Source: Promethearchaeota archaeon | Lineage (GTDB): Archaea > Asgardarchaeota > Lokiarchaeia > Sigynarchaeales > MK-D1 | NCBI GenBank assembly: GCA_016839865.1 | Contig: JAEOTN010000034.1 | Span: 1-5,657 of the forward strand | Direction of reading: 5' to 3' | DNA: 5,657 bases | In this document: positions 1 through 5,657 of the stretch, in pieces | Layout: each line of letters starts with the position of its first letter | Numbering within the stretch: the stretch's first letter is position 1 | Position numbers and translations under genes: made by a program | Notes under the pieces: generated by a model | What the model was told of the DNA's origin: nothing | What the model saw: the letters and a program-made list of their open reading frames with translations, nothing else | Database searches by the model: none

Positions 1-1
1 A

Positions 2-2218
2 TTTCTGAACCCACGCATGAATTTGAATCAATCTTATGGACTAATGAATTTTAAGTCCACGGAATCAGAAGAATCGATGTTGATGATACCCACCTATGGT
101 TTTATTGACATCATGGATCACTTTTCTATAAAAAAATATTTCCAGCATATCCGTCGTTATCAAAAAAAGGGATACATCGATGGTCATGCACTTTTAGTAA
201 TTAATTTTGATATGGACTCTTATGTTTGGAAAGGCATAAGAATGAAAAAGTTACTCCAATGGATGCCAAACACACGGGGAATTCCAGAACTACTTGAGGC
301 TGTTGATCAATTCAACTATGTAGAATTAGCGAATCTTATAGACATTATTCCAAAGCTTAAACCCAAGGGAGAAGTGACTCTTCGTCCTGATGTAGCAGAT
401 GGGAATTTCAATGGATATCATAACTGGGCGCAAAAATACAATAATACTCGAATGTGGACTTTGGAAGAACGCGCACGATGGTTAAAATGTGCTGCGGAGT
501 CTGTAAGTATTCAGAAACACAATGATTCTATAATTAGAGACAAAGATCTTAATACTGAATCTTATCTAAAGAATAAAATGCTATTCGCATCCACGACGAA
601 TTTCGGTATGTCTATGCCGTATGTTCATCCAGATCGTCAGAAAACAACATTGATCTATGGAACTCGAATGTTTGATGCAGCGGATCAAGCATTAACCGAA
701 GCAGTGAAGAAATTACAAGATGATATGATAAACAAGGAATATGATGTGTGTATTGCACCAATTATTAACCGGGGTATCACAAAGAAAGAAAATGTACCTA
801 TTGAGACTCCGTTATTAGTTCAAATAGAAGTTCCATTCACTGAAAAAGAAAAACCATTTCCCGTATTACAAATTTCAAAGAAACATTATGATTTGCATTA
901 TTTGAAAAACGAGATAGAGGCTTCAAACACAGTAGAATTGATACTACCTGAGCAAATTTTCGAAAAAAAATCAACAGTATTTGGTAAAATTAAATCAAAG
1001 AAGAAAAAAGTAAAGAAAAAACTCTCTAAGGAACTTGAAGCAACTCGAAATCTATTGAAAAATAAGTTAATTTCTGTAAATCTTGATATTCTTGGTAAAA
1101 TCAATTCAATTTCTTATGGAGAAGACCAATATTTCTCTGGTTCTTGTCTTGAAACAGCAGTTACCTATGGTGATGGATCAGGAAAAAGAACTGAACCTTC
1201 CCGAAATGCGGTTTATGTTCTTAAAGATGGAACTGATGGATTCTCTGCAAGTGTACGGTTACTAGGAGCTTTCAAAATAGCCGAAAATTCAGTGGTCCGC
1301 ACAGAAAAGATCCTAACTCTATATAGAGATTTACCTTATCTTTTTATCAAAGTTCATGTCTATTTCCCAAAAACTCATGGGTATTCAAGCACTGAAAGAG
1401 GTGTATATTCAGTCGACACTCATTTTGATGAAAAATGGATAGAAGTGATGCCTCTAGAGATAGAACCCTCGATTTTAGGGCACAGAACTAAAGATCCATT
1501 ACGAATTTGGAAACATAATTTCATGGGGTTAACGAATTACTTCGATTTAGATATGGCACAAATAGATCGAAGAAATTCTAATATGGATTGTCTTGTTTCA
1601 AATATTTCAGATGGGTGGATGGGGATAACTAACCAAGAATTAGGACTGGTTGTTGGTTTTAACGCTATTAAATGTGCAAATTTTGCATTTTCGCCAATAA
1701 AGGTAAAAGGAAAAGGATTTGGAAATACTGAACGAAAAGGTCAACAGATACGTATCAATCCATTTGGAACCTATTGGGGAAAACAATTGCATTATTGGTC
1801 TGATCCAAAGGCATCGGGATTCGGACAGGAGATTGCAGTTCAATTTGGAGGCACATTCAGTTCATCTGCCCCAACTTTTAATGGAAAACAAATGCAATTC
1901 GATTTGGTTATAGCTCCATACAAAGGAAATGAACCTCCTAAACAAATACAGTCATTCATGAAACATTGTTCTCTACCACCACTAGTTTTATGTAAAGATA
2001 ATAATGATAAAATTCATTCAAACTATGAATGGATAAAAGAATTGAAAGAAAATTTGGTAGATGAATACGAGATTCGAGATTTAGTTGATATGAAGTATTT
2101 AGATTGGGTAGAATTCATTAATAAAGACAGAATCTCCGAACACGAGGAACGTGATGAGTTGAAATTGAAGCCCTTGACTGCAATTCGGTTATTGTTCCAT
2201 GGTTTACGAGGTCTATAA
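2..2218 (+). CDS. GH38-like (alpha-mannosidase-type) glycoside hydrolase, 5'-truncated by window edge
   Basis: The frame is open from base 2 to the TAA at 2216-2218. The ATG at 17 is only the first Met in view: the five codons before it are open, no ribosome site or promoter precedes it, and the protein begins mid-domain, so the true start is probably upstream. Residues are counted from that Met. A Gly-Glu followed by Ala-Asp-Gly (118-129), then a W-x-x-K and helix with ERAR..L..AAES (137-162), resembles the end of the GH38 catalytic barrel and its helical bundle. Residues 189-225 (ASTTNFGMSMP, then a long helix) fit that bundle. From about 350 to 640 the protein looks all-beta, as in the GH38 C-terminal sandwich domains. 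The catalytic nucleophile Asp would lie upstream and cannot be checked. A Lys-rich linker occupies 327-338. No signal peptide can be judged. A GH57-like or other hydrolase/deacetylase assignment remains possible; the family call is by pattern only. Confidence 0.55.
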   Translation, partial: FLNPRMNLNQSYGLMNFKSTESEESMLMIPTYGFIDIMDHFSIKKYFQHIRRYQKKGYIDGHALLVINFDMDSYVWKGIRMKKLLQWMPNTRGIPELLEAVDQFNYVELANLIDIIPKLKPKGEVTLRPDVADGNFNGYHNWAQKYNNTRMWTLEERARWLKCAAESVSIQKHNDSIIRDKDLNTESYLKNKMLFASTTNFGMSMPYVHPDRQKTTLIYGTRMFDAADQALTEAVKKLQDDMINKEYDVCIAPIINRGITKKENVPIETPLLVQIEVPFTEKEKPFPVLQISKKHYDLHYLKNEIEASNTVELILPEQIFEKKSTVFGKIKSKKKKVKKKLSKELEATRNLLKNKLISVNLDILGKINSISYGEDQYFSGSCLETAVTYGDGSGKRTEPSRNAVYVLKDGTDGFSASVRLLGAFKIAENSVVRTEKILTLYRDLPYLFIKVHVYFPKTHGYSSTERGVYSVDTHFDEKWIEVMPLEIEPSILGHRTKDPLRIWKHNFMGLTNYFDLDMAQIDRRNSNMDCLVSNISDGWMGITNQELGLVVGFNAIKCANFAFSPIKVKGKGFGNTERKGQQIRINPFGTYWGKQLHYWSDPKASGFGQEIAVQFGGTFSSSAPTFNGKQMQFDLVIAPYKGNEPPKQIQSFMKHCSLPPLVLCKDNNDKIHSNYEWIKELKENLVDEYEIRDLVDMKYLDWVEFINKDRISEHEERDELKLKPLTAIRLLFHGLRGL

Positions 2219-2228
2219 GTTTCCGTTC

Positions 2229-2243
2229 TAAAGATTTATTAAC
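2229..2243 (+). promoter_or_regulatory. Archaeal BRE/TATA-like promoter of the membrane esterase
   Basis: TTTATTAAC at 2235-2243 is preceded by a purine-rich TAAAGA that could act as the TFB recognition element. Only 22 bases separate the box from the ATG at 2266, so transcription is expected to start at or next to the ATG, giving a leaderless mRNA. In agreement, no Shine-Dalgarno-like sequence precedes this ATG (the last bases are a T-run). The same TTATTAAC core sits before both minus-strand genes. The box lies in the 47-base gap after the upstream hydrolase, so the esterase can be transcribed alone. Confidence 0.6.
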
Positions 2244-2265
2244 TCGAATCACTAAGCTATTTTTT

Positions 2266-4017
2266 ATGTCTGAACTCCCTTGGTCACGAACATCAAAGAT
2301 TATTTATTCGATAATGATAACACTTAACATTTTCGTACCAGTTGCAACATTTCTTCAAAGGCTTGAATCAATCTTCTCAATCCCAATTGCAATCAATGTA
2401 ATTGGTATAATTAGCGTGGTACTTCTGATAGCAGACAATGTCATGGTATATTTATTGTTCAGAAAATATCAATACAAGACCAGAATGAGATTTTTTATGA
2501 AATTTTTCTATGTATTTTTATTCCTCGTTCTGATTATCGAATTTCTCATCAATTTTGTAGGATATGGTGAAATTCCAATCAAATCTGATAGATTGATTAT
2601 GTTCTTGGGATTCTTGAATACGTGTCCTTTTATTTATGCGGCTGCAATTGCTTTTTCTCATTCATATTGGTTAAATCCTAAAATTCAGGAGATCAGAGGT
2701 ACGCAGATTGAGGATAGAATCGAACCCCAACTCAAAAAAGGCAATAAAATCTGGTTGATAACATCCATTTCCTTCAATTTCATTGTGCTGGGATTCGGAA
2801 TTTTAATTGATTATACCTATTTCTTTGCCAGAGTCCGGGGTTTATTCATGTTAGGAGTATTTGCAGCAATGCTGAGTTTATTTTTCGCAATGATGTTTAT
2901 AATTAAAACTCTTCAGATTATGAGCAGCTTTCATCAACTGTTGAAAAGTTCGAAAATTAAATCTGTAGCTCTTATATCAACATTCATTTTTGGATTCTGT
3001 ATATCAAGCATTAGTTTCATTCCAGTTTTCGGGACTCCAATCTACATCCGAACTGCAGAACTAGAGTTTGATGCTGCATTTAATCCAGAGTTTGGAGGAG
3101 ACTGGGAAGCTCAGCTTTCAGACTCTGCTAAGCGTTATTTCAAGAAAAATCATTTTCAATTATTGGATTATTTCATGGGACCAAATAATCCCGTATGCAC
3201 TCAAATCAATGATGTTCTGTTCTTTAATGGATCTGAGAGCTCCTACTCAGTTGACAAATCTATATCTTTATATTTCGATGCATACCTTCCCCCTGATGGC
3301 TATGTTGGGATGCCTGGCGAAAATTCTACACTCATTCGGATTCATGGAGGAGGATGGGTCATAGGAGACAAAGGAAGTGGCAACATAGGGATGATGAATC
3401 GCTATTTTGCTAGTCAGGGTTATTGTGTATTCGATATTCAATATGGTCTTAACAATGTGAGTGAGTTATTCAGCAATCTCCCTTTTGAGCCGGAGAATGT
3501 GATGGGCAATTTCACAATCGATGACATTTTGCGTCATATCGGGAATTTTACGTATTATCTTGAAGATCATGCATCTGAATATGGTGCGAATCTAGATTCT
3601 GTATTTGTGTCAGGTGGTTCTGCAGGAGGACAATTAACTTGTGCTACTGCTCTAAGTTTAGTGAGTAAGAATTATACTGAGTTTTCTGATGCCTATACAA
3701 TCAAAGGAATGATTCCGTTTTACCCCGCCAACAATGTTACTTTAGACTTTGCGTTAACAAGTAGACCAGAATGGGTAGATCCAGTTCAGATGTTGAATGA
3801 AACTACAAGTCCACCATGTCTCATATTCCAAGGAAAACAAGATGGTTTGATTGTTCAATCCCAAATATTACAGGATGCCTATCATGGTTTTGGAAGAACA
3901 GATTGTGCCCATATTCAATTCCCATTTGCAGGTCATGGTAATGATATATACTATCCAGGATTCTACAACCAAATATTCCTATATTACATGGAGAGATTCC
4001 TATATCTCTACCATTAG
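2266..4017 (+). CDS. Seven-helix membrane protein with C-terminal HSL/carboxylesterase-type alpha/beta-hydrolase domain
   Basis: This 583-residue protein has two parts. Residues 1-258 hold about seven hydrophobic helices (near 11-31, 38-65, 76-98, 108-130, 161-183, 190-214, 233-255) with basic loops after helices 2, 4 and 6 (RKYQYKTRMR; KKGNK; KSSKIK). By the positive-inside rule the N-terminus is inside and the C-terminal part outside. Residues about 290-583 form an alpha/beta-hydrolase of the hormone-sensitive-lipase/BD-FAE type: oxyanion-hole HGGGW (360-364), nucleophile elbow GGSAGG with Ser452, acid Asp526 in the GKQDG motif, and His557 in AGHGND. The triad is intact and ordered normally, so an active esterase or deacylase is expected; the substrate is unknown. 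Eight N-x-S/T sequons lie in the hydrolase part and none in the membrane part. ATG 2266 is the first in-frame start after the upstream gene and sits at leaderless distance from a TATA box. I do not recognise the membrane domain as a named family; it may be only an anchor. Confidence 0.88.
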   Translation: MSELPWSRTSKIIYSIMITLNIFVPVATFLQRLESIFSIPIAINVIGIISVVLLIADNVMVYLLFRKYQYKTRMRFFMKFFYVFLFLVLIIEFLINFVGYGEIPIKSDRLIMFLGFLNTCPFIYAAAIAFSHSYWLNPKIQEIRGTQIEDRIEPQLKKGNKIWLITSISFNFIVLGFGILIDYTYFFARVRGLFMLGVFAAMLSLFFAMMFIIKTLQIMSSFHQLLKSSKIKSVALISTFIFGFCISSISFIPVFGTPIYIRTAELEFDAAFNPEFGGDWEAQLSDSAKRYFKKNHFQLLDYFMGPNNPVCTQINDVLFFNGSESSYSVDKSISLYFDAYLPPDGYVGMPGENSTLIRIHGGGWVIGDKGSGNIGMMNRYFASQGYCVFDIQYGLNNVSELFSNLPFEPENVMGNFTIDDILRHIGNFTYYLEDHASEYGANLDSVFVSGGSAGGQLTCATALSLVSKNYTEFSDAYTIKGMIPFYPANNVTLDFALTSRPEWVDPVQMLNETTSPPCLIFQGKQDGLIVQSQILQDAYHGFGRTDCAHIQFPFAGHGNDIYYPGFYNQIFLYYMERFLYLYH

Positions 4018-4043
4018 ATCTTTCTTAAACCAACAAAACCAGT

Positions 4044-4062
4044 AAAAAAAATAAAAAAAAAA
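4044..4062 (-). terminator. T-tract terminator of the first C1q-like gene
   Basis: The plus strand reads A8-T-A10, so minus-strand transcripts meet a T10-A-T8 run about 17 bases after the stop codon. Oligo-T runs without a stem are sufficient intrinsic terminators in archaea. The run lies in the 61-base gap between convergent genes. It would not stop the plus-strand esterase, whose transcript sees only a short pyrimidine stretch near 4018-4026 and may extend antisense into the neighbour. Confidence 0.6.
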
Positions 4063-4078
4063 GAGATTAACAATCAAA

Positions 4079-4627
4079 TTAAATGTCGCAGTATTCGAGA
4101 ATCGCTTGGTTGTACCCTTGATTCGCTGCTAGTCCAAATGAATCAGCTAAAGAACTGTGGCAATGAAAATATGTTGTGTCGTTACCAACACTATAAATGT
4201 AATATGATATACTTAGACTGACTGTAGCCTCTTCTGGATATTCAAGGTATCCCGGAAATCCCTCAATCTCACCATTTCTGTGATATCTGAAATAATATTT
4301 ATTTGTGACATCCAAACTGATCCATGTTGTGATAATTGTGACCTTATACCAACCTCTTACATCTAATGTTATAGTTTCATTGTTGCTATCCATTGTAAAA
4401 TAGTCGCTATTATTTAATTGAATGTCGGAGAAACTTACATTAAATTCAGTTCCTACACCATTTAAACCGTCCCAGACTGCAACAAGCTTATGGGATTCGT
4501 GCTCATGATAGGGCAAAGAGCCTCCCAAGAATTCATTATCAATGAACATATACCCACTCAATCCTAATCCTCCAAGTGCTAAAATTGAGAGGATTACAAA
4601 TCCAGCTACATTTCCACCTTTTGCCAT
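4079..4627 (-). CDS. Membrane-anchored C1q/TNF-like jelly-roll protein, paralogue 1
   Basis: This 182-residue protein has a short basic N-terminus (MAKGG), one hydrophobic Gly/Leu-rich helix (about 7-29), a linker with His41, His43 and His46, then a beta-rich head from about residue 48. The head shows a C1q-family layout: an opening LVAVWD strand, the G-W-Y-K strand (92-95) where C1q has its G-x-Y-x-F strand, a G-N-D turn (148-150) where C1q has its GD turn, and a closing strand (YNQAILEY). C1q/TNF heads usually form trimers and bind ligands; the ligand here is unknown. The anchor charge places the head outside. Four N-x-S/T sequons (N63, N72, N83, N149) fit surface glycosylation. It is a paralogue of the gene at 4856-5383, aligning without gaps over residues 48-95. 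The ATG is fixed by AAGGTGA six bases upstream. The fold is inferred from pattern, not from a search. Confidence 0.75.
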   Translation of the reverse strand: MAKGGNVAGFVILSILALGGLGLSGYMFIDNEFLGGSLPYHEHESHKLVAVWDGLNGVGTEFNVSFSDIQLNNSDYFTMDSNNETITLDVRGWYKVTIITTWISLDVTNKYYFRYHRNGEIEGFPGYLEYPEEATVSLSISYYIYSVGNDTTYFHCHSSLADSFGLAANQGYNQAILEYCDI

Positions 4628-4633
4628 TTTAAT

Positions 4634-4640
4634 TCACCTT
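4634..4640 (-). promoter_or_regulatory. Shine-Dalgarno site of C1q-like paralogue 1
   Basis: The minus strand reads AAGGTGA, complementary to the usual archaeal 16S 3' end, with a six-base spacer (ATTAAA) before the ATG. This decides the start codon. Confidence 0.75.
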
Positions 4641-4653
4641 TGTATGAATTGAT

Positions 4654-4703
4654 TCACTGATGAAAATATGAGTTAATAAGCGTTTGTGTTGACCTATCAG
4701 TGA
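4654..4703. repeat. 8-bp inverted repeat flanking the paralogue 1 TATA box
   Basis: TCACTGAT at 4654-4661 and its exact reverse complement ATCAGTGA at 4696-4703 lie on either side of the TATA-like box at 4672-4680, 34 bases apart. The position would suit a regulator binding both arms, but an 8-bp match can arise by chance in AT-rich DNA, and the paralogue's promoter lacks it. Confidence 0.3.
4672..4680 (-). promoter_or_regulatory. TATA-like box of C1q-like paralogue 1
   Basis: The minus strand reads CTTATTAAC, identical base for base to the box before the second paralogue. The gap to the ATG is 44 bases, so transcription should start about 20 bases before the ATG, leaving a short leader that contains the Shine-Dalgarno site. 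Confidence 0.6.
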
Positions 4704-4781
4704 GAATATTTCAAGATAATAACTCTCAAGGACAGAATTGAATAATAGTCATTGCGATTCAAACTTCATAAAATAAAAGTT

Positions 4782-4798
4782 AAGAAAAAAAAGAAAAT
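4782..4798 (-). terminator. T-rich terminator of the second C1q-like gene
   Basis: On the minus strand a T4-C-T8-C run lies about 60 bases after the stop at 4856. A weaker T-rich stretch (near 4833-4844) sits closer to the stop. No GC-rich stem is present, as expected for archaeal termination. It would separate this transcript from paralogue 1, which has its own promoter downstream. Confidence 0.45.
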
Positions 4799-4855
4799 AA
4801 CGATCATAGAAATACATGTACCGACAAATTAGGAAAAGTAAAAAGAGGTAGTAGT

Positions 4856-5383
4856 TCACAGTTCTTCAACATATTCAAGAGAGACTTGATTATAGTTTTG
4901 ATTGGGATTTATTGTAAATGTATCAAAACCGCTAAAGCAACGGAATTTAAAGATATCATCCCCATCACTTAATACATAACAATTTGCAACAACAGTCCAA
5001 TAGGGAGCTGGGGGGTCAACAAGATATAGAAGAGCCTCATAAACTCCTGCATTTTTTTCAGCAACGAGCTGATAGGTCTCTGGAGTAACTAAACCACTAA
5101 TTAGAATATTGAATGAAAATTTATACCATCCGCTCTGGGTCAAAGTAATACTTGTATTTCCATCAGACATAGAATAAAACTCAGTAGTGTTAATTTGATT
5201 GTTGCTAAAATCTAAATAGAAATTACCACCGCTTCCGTGGACGTCCTCCCAGACTGCTAATAGATTGTTGTTTAGAGCATTTTGCTGGTTTTGATTCATT
5301 ACAGAATAGACACCCATTCCCAATCCAGATGCCCCTACAAGCACTGCAATAATAGGGAATACATTTCTTTTTCGAACTGCCAT
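4856..5383 (-). CDS. Membrane-anchored C1q/TNF-like jelly-roll protein, paralogue 2
   Basis: This 175-residue protein has a basic N-terminus (MAVRKR), one hydrophobic helix (about 8-29), an Asn/Gln-rich stalk (30-40), then a beta-rich head. Landmarks match paralogue 1: LLAVWE (41-46), GWYK (85-88), a LSDGDD turn (138-143) resembling the C1q GD turn, and the closing YNQVSLEY. About 20 of 48 residues are identical to paralogue 1 over the gapless first half of the head, while the middle (about 95-130) differs strongly, as expected if that face meets different ligands. Two sequons (N65, N76) align with N72 and N83 of paralogue 1. Cys149 is shared with paralogue 1; Cys135 is not. The charge of the anchor puts the head outside the cell. 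ATG is chosen because GAAGGTG lies seven bases upstream. It is divergent from the acylase-like gene. The ligand and partner are unknown. Confidence 0.75.
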   Translation of the reverse strand: MAVRKRNVFPIIAVLVGASGLGMGVYSVMNQNQQNALNNNLLAVWEDVHGSGGNFYLDFSNNQINTTEFYSMSDGNTSITLTQSGWYKFSFNILISGLVTPETYQLVAEKNAGVYEALLYLVDPPAPYWTVVANCYVLSDGDDIFKFRCFSGFDTFTINPNQNYNQVSLEYVEEL

Positions 5384-5390
5384 TATTTCA

Positions 5391-5397
5391 CACCTTC
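5391..5397 (-). promoter_or_regulatory. Shine-Dalgarno site of C1q-like paralogue 2
   Basis: The minus strand reads GAAGGTG with a seven-base spacer (TGAAATA) before the ATG, matching the site before paralogue 1 and confirming the start. Confidence 0.75.
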
Positions 5398-5428
5398 GTT
5401 TTAAAGCAAATGGTATTTTGGATCTTGC

Positions 5429-5437
5429 GTTAATAAG
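5429..5437 (-). promoter_or_regulatory. TATA-like box of C1q-like paralogue 2
   Basis: The minus strand reads CTTATTAAC, preceded by an A-rich stretch (ACAAAAATA) that could serve as BRE. The gap to the ATG is 45 bases, one more than for paralogue 1, predicting a leader of about 20 bases with the Shine-Dalgarno site in it. Confidence 0.6.
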
Positions 5438-5505
5438 TATTTTTGTTATATCACGTCTCTCAAATCAACTTCTAAGATGTTGTAGAATTTGTAGAAAGAT
5501 AAACA

Positions 5506-5513
5506 TTTATTAG
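5506..5513 (+). promoter_or_regulatory. TATA-like box of the penicillin-acylase-like gene
   Basis: TTTATTAG is preceded by a purine-rich GAAAGATAAAC stretch. The gap to the ATG at 5557 is 43 bases, the same layout as the two jelly-roll genes. The conspicuous GGGGGAG at 5527-5533 is 23 bases from the ATG and falls near the predicted transcription start, so it is probably not the ribosome site. Confidence 0.5.
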
Positions 5514-5556
5514 GATTTTCGATCAAGGGGGAGTTATTCGCAATTAGGTTAAGAAA

Positions 5557-5657
5557 ATGACACTATTAGGCACAATATTAGGAAAAATTGTTAAAGGAAT
5601 GAGTCGAAAAGCCCTCCCAAAAGTTGATGGAGAGATCACACTTCAAGGATTGAAATC
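5557..5657 (+). CDS. Penicillin acylase (penicillin amidase) family protein, N-terminal fragment cut by window end
   Basis: Only 33 codons are in the window. After a short amphipathic, Lys-containing start (MTLLGTILGKIVKGM) comes LPKVDGEITLQGLK. This fits the conserved opening of penicillin acylase family precursors, which reads roughly L-P-x-x-G-x-I-x-x-x-G-L before a V-x-V-x-R-D strand. Family members are Ntn hydrolases that cut amides after self-processing to expose an N-terminal Ser; that residue lies far beyond the window, so activity cannot be judged. The N-terminus is not a clear signal peptide. A TAG at 5545-5547 closes the frame upstream, so ATG 5557 is the first possible start; a weak AGGT at 5546-5549 could act as ribosome site. 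It is transcribed divergently from paralogue 2. The family call rests on a short stretch. Confidence 0.55.
   Translation, partial: MTLLGTILGKIVKGMSRKALPKVDGEITLQGLK

Noticed and set aside
17..19. ATG at 17 as the true start of the first gene
   Set aside because: The frame is open to the window edge, no upstream signals are present and the protein begins in the middle of a domain, so it is treated as an internal Met.
898..1104. 68-residue minus-strand open frame with a poly-Phe stretch
   Set aside because: It is the antisense of the Lys-rich A-tract in the GH38-like gene, with no ribosome site or promoter.
1640..1913. Short open frames on both strands (1640-1843 minus, 1719-1913 plus)
   Set aside because: They lie fully within the GH38-like gene, whose protein pattern is continuous there; neither has a start signal.
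23..2375. 13-base direct repeat TTGAATCAATCTT at 23-35 and 2363-2375
   Set aside because: Both copies are inside coding regions in AT-rich DNA, with no extended similarity around them; chance is the simpler explanation.
3068..3364. 98-residue plus-strand open frame
   Set aside because: It overlaps the esterase in another frame across the conserved oxyanion-hole region and its translation shows no family pattern.
4041..4063. A8-T-A10 run as a simple-sequence repeat or assembly artefact
   Set aside because: Its place directly after the minus-strand stop codon fits an archaeal oligo-T terminator.
5527..5533. GGGGGAG as Shine-Dalgarno of the acylase-like gene
   Set aside because: It is 23 bases from the ATG, much too far, and no in-frame start codon lies closer; a TAG at 5545-5547 blocks an upstream start in the same frame.

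Overview
The window is AT-rich, compactly coded DNA that looks archaeal, and most likely from an Asgard archaeon (Lokiarchaeia or Heimdallarchaeia type). Every complete gene has an archaeal TATA-like box (TTTATTAA type) at a sensible distance. Two genes carry GGTG-type Shine-Dalgarno sites and one looks leaderless. T-tracts without stems follow the minus-strand genes. Two short genes encode membrane-anchored C1q/TNF-like jelly-roll proteins of a kind I associate with Asgard genomes. No rRNA, marker gene or eukaryotic-signature protein is present, so the lineage is inference.

Layout, left to right. (1) Positions 2-2218 (+) hold the C-terminal part of a large glycoside hydrolase-like protein, best matched to family GH38 (alpha-mannosidase type). 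Its start lies upstream of the window. (2) Positions 2266-4017 (+) encode a complete 583-residue protein with about seven membrane helices followed by an HSL/carboxylesterase-type alpha/beta-hydrolase domain with a full catalytic set. (3) Converging on it are two minus-strand paralogues, 4079-4627 and 4856-5383. Each has one N-terminal membrane anchor and a C1q/TNF-like head, with its own promoter, Shine-Dalgarno site and T-tract. (4) Diverging from the second paralogue, the first 33 codons of a penicillin-acylase-like gene start at 5557 (+) and run off the window end.

How they may fit together: two hydrolases with different targets (glycosides, esters), a possible amidase, and two surface jelly-roll proteins suggest a cell-surface or scavenging neighbourhood. 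The genes are not one operon, and the functional link is only inference. The clearest signals are the strict split of N-glycosylation sequons in the esterase, which fixes its topology with the hydrolase outside the cell, and the near-identical promoter-leader layout of three separately transcribed genes. I see no tRNA, CRISPR, insertion sequence or integrase. No gene-free stretch exceeds 300 bases; the longest, 4628-4855, holds a promoter, a Shine-Dalgarno site, a small inverted repeat and a T-tract.
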